From Lysinibacillus sp. BPa_S21 (GTDB lineage: Bacteria > Bacillota > Bacilli > Bacillales_A > Planococcaceae): 64,000 nucleotides of DNA. The stretch spans positions 53,408 through 117,407 of the forward strand of contig NZ_JALIRS010000009.1 in assembly GCF_023337795.1 (NCBI RefSeq). Direction: 5' to 3'. The notes under the pieces were generated by a model that was not told the origin of the DNA, searched no databases, and was given only the letters and a program-made list of their open reading frames with translations. The translations under genes were made by a program, and so were the position numbers. Shown piece after piece: positions 41,588 to 49,881 of the stretch. Numbering within the stretch: the first letter of the stretch is position 1; each line of letters opens with the position of its first letter.

Positions 41588-41914
41588 ATGGCAAGACGTA
41601 GACAACAAAACATAAATGCTGATCCAAATAATCTAGGTGGTCAAGAAGCAGGTCTCCTTGGTGAAGACACAGGTCTCCTGAATGGAGATATAACGTCTAC
41701 CAAAGTGGAATTAATATCTTCAATGGTTTTAACAATAGGGTATTCATTAGCAACCCTCTCCACCATTTTGGCATTGCAGGAAGAAGAGCAAAACGAACAG
41801 ACAAGAACATCAGACGCGCAAAATCAAAATTTACAGTTTAGACAAATGCATAAGCATCTATCACATCTTAACAATCGTCTAGATTCCATTGAACGAAAAC
41901 TCAACCGATATTAA
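41588..41914 (+). CDS. Small protein with one hydrophobic helix and coiled coil
   Basis: Unrecognised 108-residue protein. The N-terminus is basic then polar with repeated GLLGEDTGLLNGD; one hydrophobic stretch follows (~42-62, SSMVLTIGYSLATLSTILAL), then a Glu/Gln-rich region and a C-terminal helix that could form a coiled coil (MHKHLSHLNNRLDSIERKL). GGAGGGAG is four bases before the ATG. A strong terminator follows. The layout suggests a membrane-associated, self-associating protein, perhaps spore-related, but there is no direct support. Confidence 0.65.
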   Translation: MARRRQQNINADPNNLGGQEAGLLGEDTGLLNGDITSTKVELISSMVLTIGYSLATLSTILALQEEEQNEQTRTSDAQNQNLQFRQMHKHLSHLNNRLDSIERKLNRY

Positions 41915-41946
41915 AAAAATACATACCCCCATAAACCACTAAATAT

Positions 41947-41992
41947 AAAAAGCCACGATTCTCCGTCATAAAAGAGAATCGTGGCTTTTTTA
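41947..41992 (+). terminator. Terminator of the 41588 gene
   Basis: AAAAAGCCACGATTCTC, loop, GAGAATCGTGGCTTTTTT. Confidence 0.88.
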
Positions 41993-42290
41993 CTATACTA
42001 TGATAATGAGCTTTCCGTCTTCTTCCCTTTTTACAGCTATACATAACCATGTTGAAGGAACGTCATCTATTGTACCAAGATAGAATTCGTTATTACCTAG
42101 TTAAAATTCCCTTCAACATTATACGCTGCCTTTCCGTCAGTTAAGGAAGAAATCATGTTCAGTATCTTTTCATTTGTGAAACCGTATACAATACAAAACG
42201 ACACATTTTGTACAAAATTGCTTTCACATTCATTATATTGATATATTTCTATAGTTTTTTCAAGAATTTTGCTTAAAAAATCTTCATAGA
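41993..42290 (-). pseudogene. Decayed protein gene, family not recognised
   Basis: Minus-strand frames read IYEDFLSKILEKTIEIYQY, then NECESNFVQNVSFCIVYGF, TNEKILNMISSLTDGKAAYN and VEGNFN, stop, then shifted by one base GNNEFYLGTIDDVPSTWLC and IAVKREEDGKLIIIV, stop. The two parts join well if one base is restored near 42098 (AACTAGGT from AACTTAGGT). There is no start codon or ribosome site upstream, where a stop precedes the first part. It reads like the C-terminal part of a ~100-150 residue soluble protein that has decayed. Confidence 0.5.
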
Positions 42291-42415
42291 TTAAAAGGTG
42301 TAATCAATTATGCTTCGGCAAAAACGTTCGGAAGCTTTAGATCAGTGGATTCGAAAGCGAAGTGGCAGCACAGTACGATATTGGTTACTCAGGCTTTTCA
42401 TAGGATTTAACCTAT

Positions 42416-42452
42416 TTCAGTGGATGTTTAGGGACCCCGCTGAAAGAAGTTA
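42416..42452. repeat. Hairpin repeat, copy 3 (inverted)
   Basis: TTCAGTGGATGTTTAGGGA and CCCCGCTGAAAGAAGTT match the hairpin repeat of 62-113 in reverse orientation. The rest of 42291-42578 shows no gene. Confidence 0.55.
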
Positions 42453-42578
42453 AACAAGCCTTCGAGATTCCTTTAAGGAGAAGTTTATCGTTGATGTAGT
42501 ACTACTTAGGCATTCAATTTCCCTTTGTGAATTATTTTTACTATACTTAAAGGAGAAACAATCGAGAGGAGTGTTAAG

Positions 42579-42929
42579 ATGCAAGAAGTACAAGTAAAGA
42601 CGTTGCAGGAATTATTGAATTCTTTCGCCAACAAAGACGTTTATATTCATCTTGAGACGACAAACGGTTCTTATGCAGCACACTATGATGAGAAATTTTT
42701 CAATGCAGGTGCTTTTATTCGCAATGCAAAAATCAACTATGAACTTGCTAAAGTGGTAGATGATTCACCCCATCGTGTCGGGTTAAAAATGGCGCATGGC
42801 TGGGTTTATGCTCAAGGCATCACACATTTTGAATTAGATGATTTAGGCCGTTTATTAATGGCTGGACTAGACTACTCAGGTAAATTGGCGATTGCACTAG
42901 AAATTAGCGAAACGCCATTTACTTATTAA
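42579..42929 (+). CDS. yojF: YojF family (DUF1806) protein
   Basis: Protein of 116 residues in the DUF1806/YojF family. It has a soluble mixed fold with NAGAFIRNAKINYELAKV and VGLKMAHGWVYAQGITHFELD (family signature), no signal or membrane segment. It is translated just before bshB2 (13-base gap), the same pairing as yojF-yojG in B. subtilis, so a part in bacillithiol metabolism is implied but unproven. ATG after GAGGAG. Confidence 0.88.
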   Translation: MQEVQVKTLQELLNSFANKDVYIHLETTNGSYAAHYDEKFFNAGAFIRNAKINYELAKVVDDSPHRVGLKMAHGWVYAQGITHFELDDLGRLLMAGLDYSGKLAIALEISETPFTY

Positions 42930-42942
42930 GGGGGACGACTTT

Positions 42943-43632
42943 TTGAATTTACAACCACAACGTCATATTTTAATTGTTTACCCTCACCCAGATGATGAGG
43001 CTTTTTCAGTTGCTGGAACAATTGCCTACTATACAAAGAAAATGAATACACCTGTTACATATGCCTGCTTAACTTTGGGCGAAATGGGGCGTAATTTAGG
43101 AAATCCACCTTTTGCAACACGTGAATCCTTGCCAGAAATTCGACGCAAAGAGCTTGTCGCAGCAGCGGATGCTATGGGTATACAGGATTTACGCATGCTT
43201 GGTTTCCGTGATAAAACGATTGAATTTGAAGACGATGAAAAAATGGTAAAGCTTGTTGAAGGTTTAATAGAAGAGTTAATGCCTTCACTTATTTTCACAT
43301 TCTTACCTGGTTTTGCAGTGCATCCTGACCACGAGGCAACAGCGCGTGCCGTAGTAGAAGCTGTTCGTCGTATGCCAAAAGCTGCACGTCCACAAGTGTT
43401 AGGCTGTGCTTTTGCAAATGATACCATTGAAAAAAATGGAGAGCCGCATGTTATCGTTGATATTCGTGAAATGAAGGCGGATAAAGTGAACGCATTAAAA
43501 GCACATGCATCCCAAACAGCTTGGATGATGCAAGAAACAGAAAAACGTGTCGATAACGGTGAGCCAATGAGTGAAAGCTGGCTTAATATTGAAAAATTCT
43601 ATATTATAAATCCTGATCAATATGTAAACTAA
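42943..43632 (+). CDS. bshB2: Bacillithiol biosynthesis deacetylase BshB2
   Basis: Zinc-dependent LmbE/PIG-L family deacetylase of 229 residues that converts GlcNAc-malate to GlcN-malate in bacillithiol synthesis. The metal-site motif HPDDEAFSVAG is at ~15-25, the second histidine in AVHPDHEATARAV (~125). The start is TTG seven bases after GGGGG. BshB2 is the secondary deacetylase next to yojF in Bacillus; BshB1 is not in the window. bshA and bshC are also elsewhere. Bacillithiol is the main low-mass thiol of these bacteria. Confidence 0.92.
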   Translation: MNLQPQRHILIVYPHPDDEAFSVAGTIAYYTKKMNTPVTYACLTLGEMGRNLGNPPFATRESLPEIRRKELVAAADAMGIQDLRMLGFRDKTIEFEDDEKMVKLVEGLIEELMPSLIFTFLPGFAVHPDHEATARAVVEAVRRMPKAARPQVLGCAFANDTIEKNGEPHVIVDIREMKADKVNALKAHASQTAWMMQETEKRVDNGEPMSESWLNIEKFYIINPDQYVN

Positions 43633-43633
43633 C

Positions 43634-43679
43634 AATAAAACGGTTCTGTCCTCTCCATTGAGAACAGAACCGTTTTATT
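43634..43679. terminator. Bidirectional terminator
   Basis: AATAAAACGGTTCTGT, loop, ACAGAACCGTTTTATT; serves bshB2 and the convergent TerC gene. Confidence 0.85.
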
Positions 43680-43680
43680 G

Positions 43681-44424
43681 TTAAGCAACCTTCATCTTTT
43701 TTAAAAAATGAATAATGAAAGTTATAAAGAAAATAATTATTAACACAACAAAAAACATATAGTGTGGAACGTGAATACCGATAACGCTGGCTAGCATTTT
43801 TAGGGCAATAACTCCAATAATAATAAACGCTGTCGCCTCTAATTCTGGTATTTTTTCAATAATGATTAAAAATAAGCCAGCAATAGTCCTCATCATTAAA
43901 ATACCTAGCATTCCCCCGACTAGTAATATCCAAATTTGATTGGATATCGCAAAAGCAGCAAAAATCGCATCAATTGAAAAAGCAATATCCATCAGTTCTA
44001 CAGAAATGACTGTTGCCCAAAACGTTCCGAAAAGACGAACCATCAGCCCTGATTTTTTCATTTCCCTAGCACTATCCGCTTCCCCAATCTGTAAGAAATG
44101 AGCGACACATAACCAGCCTAAATACAGAGCTCCTAGCAATTTAATATACCAAAACTCTACTAAATAAACCCCTATCCCGATAAATAAAAATCGGAAAAAA
44201 TAGGCGCCCAACATACCGTACATTAATGCTCGTTTGCGTTGCTTGTTTGGCAAATGCTTCACTAGCACGGCTAATACAAGTGCGTTATCTGCCGAGAGTA
44301 AACCTTCTATTATCACTAGTGTCGATATTAACCCCCAAGATACAGGGTCAGATAAGATCTCTTTCCACATTTCCCAATCGAAAAATTGAATGTATGTAGA
44401 TAGAATTCCTTGAATGATTTCCAA
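43681..44424 (-). CDS. TerC family membrane protein
   Basis: Integral membrane protein of 247 residues, about seven helices, TerC/Alx family. The two acidic membrane motifs are EGLLSADNALVLAV near 40 and MDIAFSIDAIFAAFAIS near 145; these Asp/Asn residues form the cation path. The closest Bacillus relatives are YceF (MeeF) and YkoY (MeeY), which export manganese and aid metal loading of secreted enzymes. Start TTG, seven bases after AGGAGGG. I looked for a yybP-ykoY manganese riboswitch in 44425-44640 and did not find one. Manganese export is a family inference. Confidence 0.85.
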   Translation of the reverse strand: MEIIQGILSTYIQFFDWEMWKEILSDPVSWGLISTLVIIEGLLSADNALVLAVLVKHLPNKQRKRALMYGMLGAYFFRFLFIGIGVYLVEFWYIKLLGALYLGWLCVAHFLQIGEADSAREMKKSGLMVRLFGTFWATVISVELMDIAFSIDAIFAAFAISNQIWILLVGGMLGILMMRTIAGLFLIIIEKIPELEATAFIIIGVIALKMLASVIGIHVPHYMFFVVLIIIFFITFIIHFLKKMKVA

Positions 44425-44659
44425 TTACATACCCTCCTACTTGTCCTAAGGTATTCTAGTATATGCTTGACCATTTTCGTTATGAGGAAATAGGTGTATC
44501 CTTTATTTCTACAAAATATTCTCGAAGAAATTTAATTATTCTACATTTTTATTAAGTAGACACCGAAAATTTAGAATTTACTAAAAATTAATAACCAAAA
44601 GCAAATAAAATATGCTATCATAGATAAATGTTTTAAACGTATAACGGAGGATGGATACT

Positions 44660-45922
44660 ATGGAAGCTGCTGACACTAGAACTGTGCAAGTAGAAAATAT
44701 CTTGATTGCACATCATTTCTTAAAAGACGTAGTGGTGCACACGCCGCTACAAAAAAATGACTATTTATCCGAGAAATATGGAGCTAATATTTATTTTAAA
44801 CGCGAAGATTTACAGCATGTACGCTCATTTAAACTTCGTGGTGCCTATTATAAGATTAAAAAAATTGAAGAAGAGGCTCGTGAAGCTGGCGTTGTTTGCG
44901 CAAGTGCTGGCAATCATGCTCAAGGTGTTGCCTACGCCTGCGCACAATTGAAAATTCAAGCAAGTATTTTTATGCCTCAAACAACACCTAAGCAAAAAAT
45001 TGACCAGGTGCGTATGTTTGGTCGAGATTATGCAGAAATTATTTTAGCAGGTGATACCTTTGATGATGCTGCCGAAAGTGCATTAGCTCACTGTGATGAA
45101 CACGATAAAATCTTTATTCACCCATTTGATGATTTTGATGTCATTGCTGGGCAAGGAACAGTCGCAGTTGAAATTATGAATGATATAGAGGAGCCGATTG
45201 ATTACGTATTTGGTAGTATTGGTGGCGGCGGCTTAATGTCAGGGGTTTCTGCCTATGTGAAAAACCTTTCCCCTACTAGCAAAATTATTGGTGTAGAGCC
45301 TTCTGGGGCGGGCAGTATGAAGGCTGCATTTGAAGAAGGCGGTGCAGTAGCACTTGATTGGATTGATAAATTCGTAGACGGTGCTGCGGTAAAGTGCGTC
45401 GGTCATCACACTTATGATGTTTGTCGTCGCTACTTAGACGACATTGTATTAGTACCAGAAGGAAAAGTCTGTACAACGATTTTAGATCTTTATAACAAAC
45501 ACGCGATTATTGCAGAGCCTGCAGGAGCATTGTCTGTAGCAGCACTTGACTCTTATAAAGAGGAAATTAAAGGGAAATCAGTCGTTATCATCATTAGTGG
45601 TGGTAATAATGACATCGGTCGTATGCAGGAGATTAAAGAAAAATCTTTAATCCACGAAGGTTTACTATATTACTTCATCGTAAGCTTCCCACAGCGTGCA
45701 GGCGCACTTCGCCAATTCCTAACAAGCGTTGTAGGACCGAACGATGACATTACAACTTTCGAATATACAAAGAAAAACAACAAAGAAAGTGGTCCTGCCT
45801 TAGTCGGTATCGAGCTTGGCAATCGTAAAGATTACGAAGGATTACTCGCACGCATGAACGAATTCGGCTTCAAATACAAAGAAGTAAACAACGACATCCA
45901 ACTATTTGGCTTATTAGTCTAA
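44660..45922 (+). CDS. ilvA: Threonine ammonia-lyase, biosynthetic
   Basis: First enzyme of isoleucine synthesis: threonine to 2-oxobutanoate. 420 residues. PLP domain: Lys in VRSFKLRGAYYK (~57), ASAGNHAQGVAYACA near 80, GSIGGGGLMSGVS near 190. A single ACT-like regulatory domain (~325-420, LLYYFIVSFPQRAGALRQFL) senses isoleucine/valine, as in B. subtilis IlvA. The start is the second ATG nine bases after GGAGG; the first ATG at 44651 touches it. No ilv-leu neighbours are present. A second, short threonine dehydratase is at 14094. Confidence 0.95.
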   Translation: MEAADTRTVQVENILIAHHFLKDVVVHTPLQKNDYLSEKYGANIYFKREDLQHVRSFKLRGAYYKIKKIEEEAREAGVVCASAGNHAQGVAYACAQLKIQASIFMPQTTPKQKIDQVRMFGRDYAEIILAGDTFDDAAESALAHCDEHDKIFIHPFDDFDVIAGQGTVAVEIMNDIEEPIDYVFGSIGGGGLMSGVSAYVKNLSPTSKIIGVEPSGAGSMKAAFEEGGAVALDWIDKFVDGAAVKCVGHHTYDVCRRYLDDIVLVPEGKVCTTILDLYNKHAIIAEPAGALSVAALDSYKEEIKGKSVVIIISGGNNDIGRMQEIKEKSLIHEGLLYYFIVSFPQRAGALRQFLTSVVGPNDDITTFEYTKKNNKESGPALVGIELGNRKDYEGLLARMNEFGFKYKEVNNDIQLFGLLV

Positions 45923-45931
45923 TAATAAAGG

Positions 45932-45962
45932 GTCACACTTGCTATGTGAGTGTGGCTTTTTT
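45932..45962 (+). terminator. ilvA terminator
   Basis: GTCACACTTGC, loop, GTGAGTGTGGC, then TTTTTT. Confidence 0.75.
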
Positions 45963-45964
45963 AG

Positions 45965-46145
45965 GTTTATAGAGGCACTTTTGAGATTTATCGAGAACTT
46001 TTGATTGTTTATCGCCCAACTTTTTAGTTTATCCACCAACTTTTCTAGTTTATCTACTAACTTTTTTAGTTTATCTACCAACTTTATCGATTTATCGACC
46101 AACTTTTTTAATTTATCACCCAACTTTCCAAAAATATCGACATCT
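45965..46145. repeat. 21-bp tandem array 6 (left of NERD gene)
   Basis: Eight units of 21 bp (one of 20) from TTTATAGAGGCACTTTTGAG to TTTATCACCCAACTTTCC, then AATATCGACATCT. The last 97 bases (46049-46145) match 47224-47320 at 94 of 97 positions. The minus strand is open and would read as leucine heptads (KLVDKLK), but lacks start signals. Confidence 0.9.
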
Positions 46146-46196
46146 ACCTTACTGGCGACACTATCTGACCGCACCGATAGTTTGCGTCGCTTACAT

Positions 46197-47156
46197 TTAA
46201 TCTAATAATTTAGCAGGAATTATATATTTTCTATTTTTATTTTCACCAACCACTTCAAACTTTAACTTTTTCAATAAGTAATAAGCTATTCTCTCTGAGT
46301 CAATATCAAAAAAATTACGAAATTGCTCATTAGAAATATTGTTTCCCAGCATTAGCTGATAATCTTGTAATGCTACTAGCATCGATTTATTATCTATCCG
46401 TTGACACTTGCTACAACGCCATTTCCCATAGAAATACCGTACCTTATGCTGATACTCACACTGCGAGCATAATGCCCCTTTTCTTAGTTCACCCCACTCG
46501 ATATCTGGTATCCATTGTGTTGGTTCATGCTTCTTTAGAATGTGTTCAACGATATGTTCTAAATCTTTTTCACTCAAACAGACTCGTGAATAGCGTAAAA
46601 ACAACTGCTCTACCTTTTCTGCCAAGCCACTCACATGAATAATAGGCTGCGCCGATAAACTGGACGTCATTATCATATTCGGATTTGCAGAGACAATCAT
46701 ATATATAATCGGTATATGATAGCCCGCTTTTTGAAAAATTTGACGCAAAAACCTAGCATGCCGCTTCACTTGATCAAAGGGATTACGAAAGCCGTCGACT
46801 TTGCCTTCAGAAGTAATCCGAATAAATTGATGATGATCTTCCATATATTCTATATGACCAACGATATTTTTGATTTCCACTATTAAAATAAAATTTTGCG
46901 ACATCAATAATGTATCTATTTGATGTATGGATCCACCTTCAGCTTTTAGCACAACATCATGCAATAAATAATACATATGCTCCAAATAGATATTTTGCCA
47001 TTCCTGATCTACTCTTTGCTCACCTGCATACCCTGCTCTTGTTCTATTTAACATTTCTTGATAGTAAGTAGACTTTGGGTGAGATTTAGGCAATCGCCTT
47101 TCAAGCATTTCTAATATGAGTTGTTTCGATGAAATTTCCCGTTTTTTCAGTAACAT
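46197..47156 (-). CDS. NERD-domain protein with zinc ribbon
   Basis: Protein of 319 residues. Residues ~30-150 are a NERD (nuclease-related) domain: GYAGEQRVDQEWQN, TLLMSQNFILIVEIKNIVGHIEY with the Glu-x-Lys motif of restriction-like nucleases. A zinc ribbon follows near 228-250 (CSQC and CSKC), then a small winged region. NERD proteins are thought to act on nucleic acids, but few have been tested. AAGGAGGTG is five bases from the ATG; the frame extends 15 codons further without one. The gene is bracketed by two nearly identical 21-bp repeat arrays in direct orientation and has no partner genes, which hints at an insertion. Confidence 0.8.
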   Translation of the reverse strand: MLLKKREISSKQLILEMLERRLPKSHPKSTYYQEMLNRTRAGYAGEQRVDQEWQNIYLEHMYYLLHDVVLKAEGGSIHQIDTLLMSQNFILIVEIKNIVGHIEYMEDHHQFIRITSEGKVDGFRNPFDQVKRHARFLRQIFQKAGYHIPIIYMIVSANPNMIMTSSLSAQPIIHVSGLAEKVEQLFLRYSRVCLSEKDLEHIVEHILKKHEPTQWIPDIEWGELRKGALCSQCEYQHKVRYFYGKWRCSKCQRIDNKSMLVALQDYQLMLGNNISNEQFRNFFDIDSERIAYYLLKKLKFEVVGENKNRKYIIPAKLLD

Positions 47157-47210
47157 GTTTTCACCTCCTTTCGCTAGATTATAATGCAAACACTTTCCCA
47201 TATTTATCGA

Positions 47211-47320
47211 GAACTTTTGATTATTTATCTACCAACTTTTTTAGTTTATCTACCAACTTTATCGATTTATCGACCAACTTTTTTAATTTATCACCCAACT
47301 TCCTAAAAATATCGACATCT
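47211..47320. repeat. 21-bp tandem array 7 (right of NERD gene)
   Basis: Five units from TTTATCGAGAACTTTTGATT to TTTATCACCCAACTTCC, then AATATCGACATCT. It matches array 6 except that two to three units are missing. It occupies the NERD gene promoter zone, 55 bases before the start codon. Confidence 0.9.
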
Positions 47321-47325
47321 AGCAG

Positions 47326-47357
47326 AAAAACGCTCACACCGAAGTATGAGCGTTTTA
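47326..47357 (-). terminator. Terminator of the ABC ATPase gene
   Basis: AAACGCTCATAC and GTATGAGCGTTT-like arms (AAAACGCTCA, TGAGCGTTTT) with A/T tracts on both sides. Confidence 0.75.
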
Positions 47358-47364
47358 TCATTTA

Positions 47365-48159
47365 TTATCCTAGTAACGCACGGTCTGAGTTCATTTTCTC
47401 ACCGCGGATACGTTCGAACTCTGCCATTAAATCAGGAATGGTTAATTCATGCTTACGATCCTCGCCAACCTCTAAAATAATTTGACCTTTATCCATCATA
47501 ATCAGGCGATTCCCTAAGTCTAATGCTTGTTGCATATTGTGCGTGACCATTAACGTCGTTAAGCTGTCTTTCTCAACTAAATATTTCGTAATACGTGTGA
47601 TTAACTCTGCACGGGATGGGTCAAGTGCAGCCGTGTGCTCATCTAGCAATAAAATCGAAGGCTTCGTGAATGTTGCCATTAAAAGAGATAGCGCCTGACG
47701 CTCCCCTCCAGAAAGTAAGCCGACTTTTGCAGAGAGGCGATTTTCCAAATTTAAGCCTAACATCTGTAAGGATTCCTTGAAAAATTCTCGACGCTTTTTA
47801 TCAACACCGAAACGCATCCCTCTACTCTTATTACGCGAGTAAGCTAATGCTAAATTTTCTTCAATCGTCATTGTTGGTGCTGTACCAGCCATTGGATCCT
47901 GGAATACGCGACCGATATAGTGAGAACGTTTATATTCTGGTAAAGGAGTTACCTCATTCCCATCAATTGAAACCGTGCCGAAATCTGGTGTTAATGCGCC
48001 AGAAACCATATTCATCATGGTTGATTTACCAGCACCATTACTACCGATAATTGTGACGAAATCCCCTGGCTTTAAGTGCAAATTAATTTCTGCAAGTGCT
48101 ATTTTTTCATCAGGGGTACCTTCATTGAAAATCTTATTAATGCCATGTAATTTAAGCAA
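47365..48159 (-). CDS. ABC transporter ATPase (TrpXYZ/YtrF-type)
   Basis: ATPase of 264 residues for the permease encoded just upstream. Walker A GSNGAGKSTMMNM near 39, signature LSGGERQALSLLM near 140, Walker B ILLLDEHTAALDPS near 162 (His replaces the usual Pro), switch MVTHNMQQAL near 200. The start is judged to be TTG at 48159 with GGAGGG seven bases upstream; an upstream TTG at 48180 would contain the ribosome site. The permease stop overlaps by eight bases. With the PF04392-type binding protein at 49882, this is a TrpXYZ-like importer set; tryptophan or a related small solute is likely. Confidence 0.86.
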   Translation of the reverse strand: MLKLHGINKIFNEGTPDEKIALAEINLHLKPGDFVTIIGSNGAGKSTMMNMVSGALTPDFGTVSIDGNEVTPLPEYKRSHYIGRVFQDPMAGTAPTMTIEENLALAYSRNKSRGMRFGVDKKRREFFKESLQMLGLNLENRLSAKVGLLSGGERQALSLLMATFTKPSILLLDEHTAALDPSRAELITRITKYLVEKDSLTTLMVTHNMQQALDLGNRLIMMDKGQIILEVGEDRKHELTIPDLMAEFERIRGEKMNSDRALLG

Positions 48160-49183
48160 GGCCTTTCCCTCCCTGCTCAATCGGCTTCTTTACTCGTGTC
48201 TTCTCTGCTGCGCGCTTCACCTTGCGTTTGCGCTCCTTACTCTTATGAATAAATTGAGGTAAAATCAGCGCTATAATTACAATGATAGCTGTTATTAATT
48301 TCATATCTCCAGAATCAAGGAAATCTACTCGTAATGCTAATGCTAGAATAATGCGGTAAATGATAGCTCCAGCAATGACAGCAAAAGTTGTACGCATAAT
48401 CGTTTTTGTACCAAAAATTGCTTCACCAATGATAACAGATGCAAGGCCGATAACGATCATCCCAATTCCCATACTTACATCCGAGAACTTCGAATATTGT
48501 GCGATTAAAGCACCTGAAAATGCGACAAGTGCGTTTGAAAGTCCTAGCCCTAGAATAATAAGTGTATCTGTATTTGCCGAGAAGCTACGAATCATACGCT
48601 TATTATCACCAGTTGCTCGAATAGCCAGACCAATCTCTGTTTTCAAGAACCAGTCTGCAATGAACTTTATTAGAATTGTGATGATTAACACGACGATGAT
48701 CGTGCTCCATGTTCCTGGTAGTTTCTGTACGCCGAAGCCTTTTAATAGGTTATTTAATACCGTATCGATTCCCAAATTACTCCAAAATGCTTGAAACTTT
48801 GAAAATAAAGTCTCTGAATTTAATAGTGGAATATTTGGACGACCTATCGTATTTTCTGCCGTTGATCCCATAATACGTAGGTTAATAGAATACAAAGCAA
48901 TCATCATTAAAATCCCTGATAATAGAGGATTAATTTTCCCCTTTGTGTGAAGAATTCCTGTCATACATCCAGCAATAAATCCAGCAACAATTGCCACCAA
49001 AGTCGCTAAGATAGGGTGGTAGCCAAGCAGAATCATCGTCGCTGCTGTAGCCGCCCCTGTTACAAAGCTTCCATCAACCGTTAAATCCGGAAAATCTAAC
49101 ACGCGGAATGTTAAATACACACCAAGTGCCATAATCGCATAGATGATCCCTTGCTCCATTGCACCAAATATTGCTAAAAACAT
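48152..49183 (-). CDS. ABC transporter permease (TrpY-like)
   Basis: Membrane permease of 343 residues with about nine hydrophobic segments, of the branched-chain-permease-like group paired with PF04392 binding proteins (MALGVYLTFRVLDFPDLTVDGSF is the family opening). A charged Lys/Arg-rich tail (KSKERKRKVKRAAEKTR) ends the protein. ATG start. The gene for its binding protein is 699 bases upstream on the same strand, but a terminator and a 339-bp dispersed repeat lie between, so it probably has its own promoter in 49184-49428. I see no obvious one. Confidence 0.86.
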   Translation of the reverse strand: MFLAIFGAMEQGIIYAIMALGVYLTFRVLDFPDLTVDGSFVTGAATAATMILLGYHPILATLVAIVAGFIAGCMTGILHTKGKINPLLSGILMMIALYSINLRIMGSTAENTIGRPNIPLLNSETLFSKFQAFWSNLGIDTVLNNLLKGFGVQKLPGTWSTIIVVLIITILIKFIADWFLKTEIGLAIRATGDNKRMIRSFSANTDTLIILGLGLSNALVAFSGALIAQYSKFSDVSMGIGMIVIGLASVIIGEAIFGTKTIMRTTFAVIAGAIIYRIILALALRVDFLDSGDMKLITAIIVIIALILPQFIHKSKERKRKVKRAAEKTRVKKPIEQGGKGLA

Positions 49184-49428
49184 AGTTGAATCATCCCCTC
49201 ATAATTTCTTAAACTATTTTTCATTAAAAATTCTTACCTGAGATCCATTCTCTAAGATGAAATTAGTGCAACGTCTTCTGTGATAAAATCTTCTTGACCA
49301 ACATTCATGTTGCCTGAATGGGCCCCATACTCTCACACGGGAATTTTCACCAAATCCATTTGTTCAAATAATGAGCTCATCACCAAAAGTTGGAGATGAT
49401 ATATATTAATACTACTCAATTTATATAA

Positions 49429-49767
49429 GTTGATTGGAGTGGAGACTGGGCGACTCCTTGGGGACCGGCGATAGGGGAACGAAGGCTAAGAACATCACAT
49501 CCTGTGATAACGCCTTCGTGACCAACATCAATGCTGCTGCCGCTACGTTAGCACTACGCTTTCGCGCAAAAAACAACTGTTGGCCCGAGACCCTGCAGCG
49601 AAGCGAAGCGGCTCATCGGACGCCCCCAGGAAGCTTTGCTCTGTGCGAAAGCGTAGCGGCAGCAGCAAATGTTTTCTGTAGCGAAAGCAAAGCGTCAGCT
49701 ACAAATGTTTTATCTGTGCGAAAGCGTAGCGGCAGCAACAAAGCGCTCAGTCGGAACGGAAATCAAC
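49429..49767 (+). repeat. Dispersed GTTGATT-ended repeat, copy C (339 bp)
   Basis: Opposite orientation to copies A, B and D: begins GTTGATTGGAGTGGAGACTG and ends ACGGAAATCAAC. Contains GTTGGCCCGAGACCCTGCAG, CGGACGCCCCCAGGAAGC and several GCGAAAGCGTAGCGGCAGC modules. It splits the binding-protein gene from the permease gene of one transporter. Confidence 0.88.
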
Positions 49768-49833
49768 CCTACACTATGATGATGTACCAATTTAATAGGA
49801 GTTTCCCCGATCTAAAACTTACATAAAGAAGAT

Positions 49834-49865
49834 AAAGCGGGGGCAGCTTTAGTTCTCCCCCGCTT
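49834..49865 (-). terminator. Binding-protein gene terminator
   Basis: AAGCGGGGG, loop, CCCCCGCTT followed by TATCTTCTTT on the minus strand; the opposite side has ACGAAGC. Placed 17 bases after the stop. Confidence 0.78.
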
Positions 49866-49881
49866 CGTTTTAATTAGGTCA

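Noticed and set aside
44425-44640. Manganese (yybP-ykoY) riboswitch before the TerC gene
   Set aside because: I searched for it because TerC genes often carry one, but the conserved loops are not there.
45914-46174. Minus-strand frame reading as leucine heptads (KLVDKLKKLVDKLEK) and plus-strand frame with LSTNF repeats
   Set aside because: A 21-bp tandem repeat is seven codons, so any open frame looks like a heptad repeat. No ribosome site, and sister arrays with TAA in each unit cannot be coding.
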